A stretch of 64,000 nucleotides of DNA from Micractinium sp. NFX-FRZ (lineage: Eukaryota; Chlorophyta; Trebouxiophyceae; Chlorellales; Chlorellaceae), in NCBI GenBank assembly GCA_029339195.1, contig JAPTJF010000120.1:62001-126000 (forward strand). Reading direction: 5' to 3'. Positions 57,374 through 64,000 of this stretch are shown here, piece after piece. Position 1 is the first letter of the stretch. Each line of letters starts with the position of its first letter. Both the position numbers and the translations under genes were made by a program. The notes under the pieces are model-generated. The model made no database searches, was not told the DNA's origin, and saw only the letters and a program-made list of their open reading frames with translations.

Positions 57374-58785
57374 ATGGCCCCCCGCCACGCCGCCTTCCTG
57401 CTGCTGGCCCTGCTGGCAGCGGCGCTCTGTGCTGCTGGTGCAGGTGAGCCATGCTGGTGCTGCGCCTGATTGCTGTTGGTTGTTGCGGGAGAAGCGAGTC
57501 AGATGTGAGGCCTGCCAGGCTGTTGACGCCCACTCAGCTGAACGTATGCACGTGACGGCTGAACGGTCCCCTGCCCCCCTCCCTTCGCCCTCATCCCTCC
57601 CTGCAGAGCCCAATGTGAACGGCTTGAACAACCGCAAGCTGCGCAAGCTGCTGGGCAGCTCCCGCGCCTCTGCCAGCGCTTCTGCCTCCGCCTCCGCCTC
57701 AGGTGGGTTCCCTCCCCCCCCGGGGGAAGAAGGGTGTGGTGGGGAGCAGTGGTGTGGGGCGCTGAATGAGCCTCAGCGGGGTTGCAGGCGGCGCAGTGGG
57801 CAGCTTTTGGTGCCACTGTGGTGACTGCACAGGCAGGCAGGTACCTTCAGAGGCAACTGGTGTCGGGCCCGCTGACAGCCTGTGCCCGCTGCTCTCCCTG
57901 CCGCCACATCAGCAGCGTTGCTCAGGCTGCTTCCGTCTGCCCCTGTCCTCCCCCTCTTCCCCTCCCTGCCAGGTGGCGGCCAGGCGCACGCCTCCGCCGA
58001 TGCTCGCGCCTCGGGCGGCCAGCATTCCTCTGCCTCCGCTCAGGCATCGGCCTCTGCGCAGGTGAGGTGGGCATGGGGGGCGTAGGGTGGGGCGACACCC
58101 TCTGCATGGGGGGCGGGTGCGCTCATAGGTAGGTCTGCTGGGGTCCGCCAGCATGGGGCGGGCTGCCCCTGCCTCTCCTGCGCCAACTGGGACTGTGCAG
58201 CAGCTGATGACGCCCAGGGTTGAGCTTCATCCCCCCTCCCTCCCGCTGCAGGCCACTCGGGCCATCTGCTCCGGTGACTACTCTGCCGTCGCACAGGCCC
58301 TGGCCTCTGCCAGCGCCCAAGCCTCTGGCGGCGGGCATGCCGAGGCCTCTGCCTCCGCCCTGGCTGATGCCTGCTCGCAGTGCCCAGGTGGGTCCAGGGA
58401 GGGGCGGGCAAGTCGGGGTAGTCACAGCAGGCAAAGCAGAGGGTGCCGGGTAGTCACAGCAGGCAAAGCAGAGGGTGCCGCGCTGATGGTCTGGGCGCAA
58501 AGTGGGGACCTGCCCTGCCCCCCGCTGCCTCGCACGAATGCTCAGGCTCCAGCTGCAGCAGTCACTTCTCATCACTCAGGCGTACTTCATGTCCCCACCC
58601 CTCCCCACCCCTCCCCTGACCGTGCAGGCGCCGTCTCCCAGGCGCTGGCTGATGCCCTGGCAGAGAGCTACGGCAACGGCGAGGCACAGGCGGTGGCTCA
58701 GGCGGTCGCTGAGGCCACCGGTGGCGGCTGTGCCAGCGCCCTGGCCAGCGCACTTGCCTCCGCTGGCGGGCGCCGGCGCATGTAA
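57374..58785 (+). CDS. Secreted Ala/Ser-rich protein E
   Basis: Second tandem paralogue. Exons 57374-57443, 57607-57702, 57973-58061, 58252-58387 and 58628-58785 give 182 residues; phases agree. The first exon is exactly as long as that of D (70 bases) and the third is also the same (89). The signal peptide (AAFLLLALLAAALCAAGA) is followed by NRKLRKLLG. The body holds ASASASASASAS, GGGQAHASADARASGG, then AICSGDYSAVAQALASASAQ, ALADACSQCPG, AVAQAVAEATGGGCASALAS and a GGRRRM end. An intron (phase 1) falls right after CSQCP. TGTAA occurs at 58946-58950, a likely polyadenylation signal. Function unknown; the four conserved Cys suggest two disulfides. Confidence 0.77.
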
Positions 58786-59805
58786 TGCACTGATGTCAAC
58801 CGCTTGTCAGCCGTGTCCCACATGGGAGCGTGCACACACATGTGCAGTACTTGCATGGATGATTCCTCATCAAACTTCTCCCACTCTCTCCGAGCCCCCA
58901 GGCGCACTGAACCCAACTGATGTGCGCGCCCCTGCCCCAGTAATTTGTAAAGTTATGCTGAGCATCTTGGCCTCAGGCTAAGTGGGTTACCAGAGGTGGG
59001 GGGAGTTCTGTTGGATCCAGTGAATGCGCGCACGCGCCTGCCCCCCCATCTGTGTTGAGACCGTCTGCCCCCCCATCTGCCCCCGCCTGCCCCCCCATCT
59101 GTGTGACACCTGAGCGCACGGCCCTGCTGATCCAGCAACACTGTGGACCAGTTGCCTTGAGCTGCCATGCCTGTTGCTATCAGAGGGTACCGCAGCGGGC
59201 GGCGGCGGACGCGGCACGGCGGGTGGCGACGTGCTGCTGCAGGCACCGGGCGGTGTTGGTCACTTCGCTTTCACCGTTCCTCCATCTGTGGCTCTTGCGG
59301 CCACAGGCCAGCTGCTGACTCCCCTCTGCATGAAGCCGCCTCTCGATCCGATAGGATTGCGCATGCGAGGAGGGGGTACCTTCCTGCTGCAGCGTTCATT
59401 AAATCCCTCCGCGTTTGCACACCCGCCTTTGGAATTTCCTGAGGCACACGTGCGCCCGAGGTGAGGACACTTGGTGGGGAGCCTGGCGGTGAGTGCAGGG
59501 AGGCCAGGGGGCACCCTTGCCCCACTGCACCCGCGCAGGTGCCTGTCGCGAGCACTTGCCGGGTGCGACAAGGCTGGGAGTGGGCCACAGGTGGCGCTCT
59601 GTCCAGGGAAGAACAGCTGCACGGCTGCCGGCAGGAGGAACCCTCTTGGACCTCCACATGGCCTCTGCCCAGAACACTCACCCGGCCCTCCTTCCCCTGC
59701 TTGCTGCAGGCCACCCCAGCCCAGCACCAGTGGCAGTCTCTTCTCACCCGCCCCTCCACTTCCCCTCCACACCTCTTGGCTGCCCCTCTACAACGTCAGC
59801 GCATC
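58786..59805. other. Intergenic between secreted genes E and F
   Basis: About 1 kb. It holds the 3'UTR of E with TGTAA at 58946 and the promoter of F. There are short repeats of CCCCCCATCTG near 59040-59100. No gene seen. Confidence 0.5.
58946..58950 (+). terminator. Possible polyadenylation signal of gene E
   Basis: TGTAA, the common green-algal signal, in an AT-richer patch about 160 bases past the stop. Confidence 0.4.
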
Positions 59806-61411
59806 ATGCCCCCCCGCCGCACCGTCTTCCTGCTGCTTGCCCTGCTGGCAGCGGCGGCGTGCACCAACGCCGGTAAGAGCTCCGCCGCTGTGCCATGTTT
59901 GCTACCACTGCTTCGCCTGCCTCCGGCTGCCTGCCAGGTGGCCTTCCTGTGAGAGCGGGTCGCGCCCGCCGTACTACGGCTAGTACCTCTCCTCCACAAT
60001 GTTTTGGACGCGGGGGGGCAAGATGGCGGGCGGGCGGCAGGTGCCTGCTATCGCCCCCTCCCTCCCCTCCACATGCGCGTGTCCCTCCTTCTGTCCCCCC
60101 CAGCAGGGCCTGGCCACCGAGGGATTTGCCAGCCATGGGTTCCCACCTGTGCTAGGCCCTCACGAGCCATCCACCTCACTAAGCCTCACTCACCCCACCC
60201 CCCTCCCCCGCCTTGCAGAGCCCGGCCCGAACAACCGCCGTATGCGCAACTTGCTGGATGCCAGCGCCTCTGCCCAGGCCAGCGCCTCGGCCCAGTCCAC
60301 GGGTGAGTGTGGGGGGCAGTGGTGCATGGGCAGTGGTGCCTCTCCTGGTGCTGTGAGGAGTGCCACGCGAGCGCAGCCGCTGCTCCTTGCCCAAGAAGGG
60401 AATGCCAGGCTTCTGCCCCTCCCCTCTCCTCTCCTCTACTTGTTGTCAAACCAGTTGCAAGAAACTTGCTCAGGCGCCTGCCCCTTGACTCCCCTCCCCG
60501 CCCTGCTTTCTGTTCAGGCGGAGACTCCAGTGCCCAGGCAGACGCATCTGCCCAAGCCTCCGCTCAGGCGAGTTTAGGCCGGCAGCGGTACAGGCTGGTG
60601 TGAGATGCTCAGATCCCCTCTTCCTGCAGTCACGAAGCAACAATTCTTGGTACCTGCACCTTCACCCTCCACCTTCCCCTCCCGCTGACTGCATTGATGC
60701 AGATTGTGGCAGGCATCTGCTCCGGCGACTCCAGCGCGTTTGCCCAGGCCTTTGCACAGGCATCTGCCGCCGCATCCGGCGACAGCTCAGCATCTGCCGA
60801 CGCCTCTGCATCCGCCCTGGCCGACGCCTGCAGCCAGGCAAGTGACGGGGCGCGCACAAGAGGGGGCCTGGGCAGCTTCGCGGCTGCACTGCCAGTGCAT
60901 GCTGGGCTGTGCACACGTGCCGCACGAGCCGCACGCCCAGTGCCGCTCGCCTGCCACGTCCCCGCCCTTGGCAGCCGCCCTGCACCTTCCTACCCTTTCA
61001 TCCCTGCGTTCCTCACATGCAGTGCTACGGCACCGTGACTCAAGCTTTCGCCCAGGCGCTGGCCCAAGCTTCGTCGTATGGTATGAGCTGGGGTGTGGTG
61101 CAGAGGGTTGGGCGAGCAGTGCAGTGGGGTGGACTGCAGTCGTGATCAGGGCTGTTGAGGTGGACTCTCATAGCTGCGCCCTCAAAAGCACCCGCTCACT
61201 AGCACTTCCTGCGTGGCGCGTGCCACCACCCATCCCTCCGACTCATGCTCTGTATTGCTCCCCCCTCGTGTTGCTTCCCTCCCCGGCAGGCTACAGCTCC
61301 GCATCGGCTGCTGCCGACGCCATCGCACAGGCCACGGGTGGCAGCTGCTCAAGCGCCCTGGCATCCGCTGAGGCCAGCGCCAGCGCCAGCGCCAGCGGCA
61401 AGCGCAAGTGA
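59806..61411 (+). CDS. Secreted Ala/Ser-rich protein F
   Basis: Third tandem paralogue. Exons 59806-59872, 60219-60302, 60518-60567, 60703-60837, 61023-61080 and 61290-61411 give 171 residues; phases agree. The signal peptide (TVFLLLALLAAAACTNA) is followed by NNRRMRNLLD. The body has ASASAQASASAQ, then AGICSGDSSAFAQAFAQASA, ALADACSQ joined to CYGTVTQAFAQALAQASS, ADAIAQATGGSCSSALAS and a Ser/Ala run before GKRK. Two of the five introns (after exons 3 and 4) have GC donors. The intron after CSQ is phase 0, three codons off the equivalent intron of E. The function is unknown; Ala/Ser alternation is reminiscent of silk-like or wall proteins, but this is only inference. Confidence 0.75.
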
Positions 61412-61936
61412 TCACCGCCAGCGTCAGTGGCAGAAGCAAGCACACGCGCCAGTGCCAGCGGCAAGCGCAAGTGGTTGATGCGGGCCAAACTTATCTCAGG
61501 AGCCCTGCACAGTTTCTCAGCTCCCCCTGACACCTGTTCGATCCATCATGCTTGCCCCTTGAGCCCCCATCTGCCATGCCTTTGGAAGCCCCCAGTGCTT
61601 GCGGCTTTGTACCTAGTAGCCTGATTTGAATAGAAACGGTAGCTACTTATGTTAGAAGGTCTCAGACAAGCCAGGCCATGTGCCGCAGGGCCGCATGCAG
61701 CTGCCAGCCATGTCACCGCTGCCCGCTGGGTGGGCGACGTGCCTGCCGCTGCCGCCGCTGCTTGTTGCCTCCGCCGCTGCCTGCCTGCCTGCCTGCCTGC
61801 CTCCTCCTCCAGTTGGCCGCCAGCCTGCGAAGCTTCCAGCCAAGTGCCAGCTAAGCGCCCCTGCCACAGCCCGAGATACTGGACTAATAATGACAGTGCA
61901 GTGCCAGCTCAGCAGACGTGCCAGGTCAGCGCCGCC
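61412..61936. other. Convergent intergenic region
   Basis: About 525 bases between the stop of F and the stop of the dehydrogenase. 61449-61473 repeats the last codons of F (CCAGTGCCAGCGGCAAGCGC), a decayed copy of the gene end. A CCTG/GCCT array lies at 61778-61803. Confidence 0.55.
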
Positions 61937-64000
61937 TCAGTACCCCGCCTCCCAGTCCACCAGCAGCTCCCGCGGAGGGGGCTTGCCTGTCAGCACGCAC
62001 TCCCTGCGGTTGAAGAGAGGGTGAGGAGGGGCGGGTTGTGCGGAGTGCGCAGGCGCTGCGAGCAGCAGCGGCGGCATACCCCCAAGCAGCAACACCAGCC
62101 TGTGCCTGCAGACGCCCAGGCAGCAGCAGACGGGCACAGTCTTCCCACCCTCCGCTGCCACTTCTCAGAACAGAAAGGGAGAGCGGCCAGCCCACCTGTT
62201 TGCCACTGCTGGGAACCCAAAGCCGCCTGCTTGCCGGCCCACCAGTGTGCCCACTTTATCAAAAGAACGAAACCCCATCCACGTGTTTGCGCCACTACAT
62301 CAGAACGCAGCCCCATCCACCTGTTCGCGCCACTTGAAAGTTTCACAACGCGCTCCCCACCTGTTTGCCAGCATCTGCTGCGCCGCGCTCTCAATGTTGG
62401 TCATGGAAGAGACGTGCGGGAAGACGCGCACGCGGGGGTGGGCCCACAGCGGGGAGTCGCGGGGCAGCGGCTCGGGTGAGAAGACGTCCAGGATGGCGGA
62501 GGAGAGCTGTGCGGGGTGGGGACGGAAAGGGGGAGGGTGGGTGGAGCGTTTGAACTGCAGGTGGATTGGACAGCTGGCGCAGGTGGCAGACTTTGTGGTC
62601 AACGCAGGGGTAGTGCCTCCAGTTCCATGCCTGATCTTTGGCGAGCAATGTAAGGGGGAGCGCTTGCTGGCACCACGCCAGCGCTGTCAGGGGTAGGAAA
62701 TCGACCCCCCACTGCTCACATGTCCAGAGTCCAGGGCAGCCAGCAGGTCAGGGACCACCAGGTGCCCCCCGCGTGCGGCGTTGATCACGGCGGCGCCAGG
62801 TGGCAGCCACCCGAAGAGCTGTGCATTCATGATGCCCCTGCGGCAGGGGGCGGGGGGCGGGGGAGACGAGGTGGTGTGCGATTTCCCACGGTGGCGACAG
62901 CTGGCAGCCGGTTGGCAGCCTCTGGTACCGCCGTCTGCTCTGTCAGCGGCAGCAGGCAGACCGGGACACCCACCCCTGACACGGATGCCGGCAAGCGCAG
63001 TTGCTCTGCACCCTGGCGATCCGTCCTGCTAACTGCATGGCACCTGCGGCAGCAGGCAGACTCCTGCCGCCGCCTGAATCCCTCTCCAGCACCCCATCCC
63101 ACCCCACTACCCCGACTCAGCCAGATCTGGCCTGGCTCACCGCGTCTCATCCGTCAGCGGCAGCAGGCAGACCAGCACGTCCACGCCTGCCGAACAATGC
63201 CCGCAGCTGCGCTGCATCACGGTGACTCGCCCCACCCACTGCCTGGCTCCGGCTCCTGCATGTCCCTCTCCAGCGCCCCACCTCACCCCATCGCCCTCAG
63301 CTGTCCCACCCACCCTGTGGCTAGCCTTCAGCTCACCGCGTCTCATCCGTCAGCGGCAGCAGGCAGACCAGCACATCCACGCCCGCCGCAAACTCCTGCA
63401 GCTGCTCTGCCCCAGAGTAGCAGCGCACGCCGGGGCGGCCGCCGTGCTGGCGGGGGGTGCGCGTCCACGCGCTGACTGGGTAGCCCAGCTTGAGGAGCGT
63501 GTCTGCGGTGGCGCCTCCCATCACGCCTGCAGGATCATGGGAGTAATCTTATATAAGGTGATGAACTCACAGGAGTGGCCGCATGCACCGACCGGGCAGC
63601 CCAGTATCAGCCGGGCGTCGGCAGTGGCGCCGCCCACGGCGCCTGCAGGGGGCAGCCATCACTTGTTGGGTGCCCCCTAAACACAGCTCCCCTCTGCCCA
63701 TGCACCCCGCCCATGCAGGTTGCCCCACTGTGATGAAATACTACCATTGCCAACCCTCCTCATCTCGGCTCACCCATGTCTCGTGGTGCCCACAAAAGAG
63801 CTCCACATGGCCCACATGCTTGTCCTCTCACTCGCACTCTTACCCTCACGATCAAACCCATGCTGCCACCCATGCCCCCAGCTTCATGCCGGCTAGATAC
63901 AGACCAGGAAACTCACCCAGCCCCTGATGCCCACGCACAGCTCTGCATTATCACCACGCCTCAGGCTGTGCTCTCACCTCCAGTCGTTGCCTCCCCGTCC
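61937..64000 (-). CDS. Hydroxypyruvate/glyoxylate-reductase-like dehydrogenase (5' end outside window)
   Basis: Member of the D-isomer-specific 2-hydroxyacid dehydrogenase family, closest in pattern to bacterial GhrA. It would reduce glyoxylate or hydroxypyruvate with NAD(P)H. Exons seen: 64000-63978, 63942-63917, 63526-63337, 62837-62720, 62506-62361, 62003-61937; phases agree. The Rossmann start is split over two exons (CVGIRGWG joined to VMGGATADTLL), then GYPVSAWTRTP and DVLVCLLPLTDETR. GIMNAQLFGWLPPGAAVINA and ARGGHLVVPDLLAAL carry the catalytic Arg region. ILDVFSPEPLPRDSPLWAHP and VRVFPHVSS hold the Glu and His. It ends TGKPPPRELLVDWEAGY. The N-terminal third is beyond the window. Decayed copies of its exon edges fill the introns at 62925-63200 and 63585-63650. 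Confidence 0.85.
62925..63650 (-). repeat. Decayed exon-edge copies in dehydrogenase introns
   Basis: The exon end around 63337-63390 (GTCTCATCCGTCAGCGGCAG then CAGGCAGACCAGCAC) recurs at about 63145-63190, more weakly at 62937-62965, and as a remnant near 63048. The acceptor edge of the 63526 exon recurs at 63585-63650 (GGCAGTGGCGCCGCCCACGG against GCGGTGGCGCCTCCCATCAC). Confidence 0.75.

Overview
This is nuclear DNA of a GC-rich, intron-dense green alga, most likely a trebouxiophyte of the Chlorella type. The evidence is the very high GC content, about 120 short GT-AG or GC-AG introns, Ala/Gln-rich low-complexity proteins, TTTAGGG telomere units, and genes with plant-lineage, mitochondrial and nuclear functions. 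I see no bacterial operons, RNA genes, CRISPR arrays or intact mobile elements. All gene models were built by hand by joining exons whose phases agree across every junction.

Layout. 1-9734 (-): a very large chromatin-type protein, cut by the left edge. It has a plant MS1/MMD1-like N-terminus, three Tudor-like folds and three copies of an exon-split Cys module. 10484-11853 (-): a G-patch protein, divergent from 12228-23639 (+), a complete 26-exon cytosolic methionyl-tRNA synthetase. Its introns hold head-to-head telomere repeats, tandem repeats and decayed copies of its own exon edges. 24081-33925 (-): three related secreted Ala/Ser-rich or Pro/Ser-rich proteins (called A, B and C here) that share a Cys-rich C-terminus. 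34438-38580 (-): a serine carboxypeptidase, divergent from 38868-40509 (+), a secreted ShKT-like plus Kunitz protein. 41702-42801 (-): COX6B. 43387-46900 (-): RAD51B. 47612-49993 (-): a papain-fold protein whose catalytic Cys is Ser. 51032-54913 (-): an aldo-keto reductase. 55591-61411 (+): a tandem array of three more secreted Ala/Ser-rich proteins (D, E and F). 61937-64000 (-): a hydroxypyruvate/glyoxylate-reductase-like dehydrogenase, cut by the right edge.

How it fits together. Nine of the sixteen genes carry a signal peptide, so much of the window encodes secreted or wall material: six Ala/Ser-rich proteins, two peptidase-fold proteins and an inhibitor-like protein. The rest are housekeeping genes (tRNA charging, respiration, recombination, reductases, RNA processing). 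The most novel parts are the A-F family, the Ser-for-Cys papain homologue, the Cys-module chromatin protein, and the repeated traces of local exon-edge duplication inside introns.
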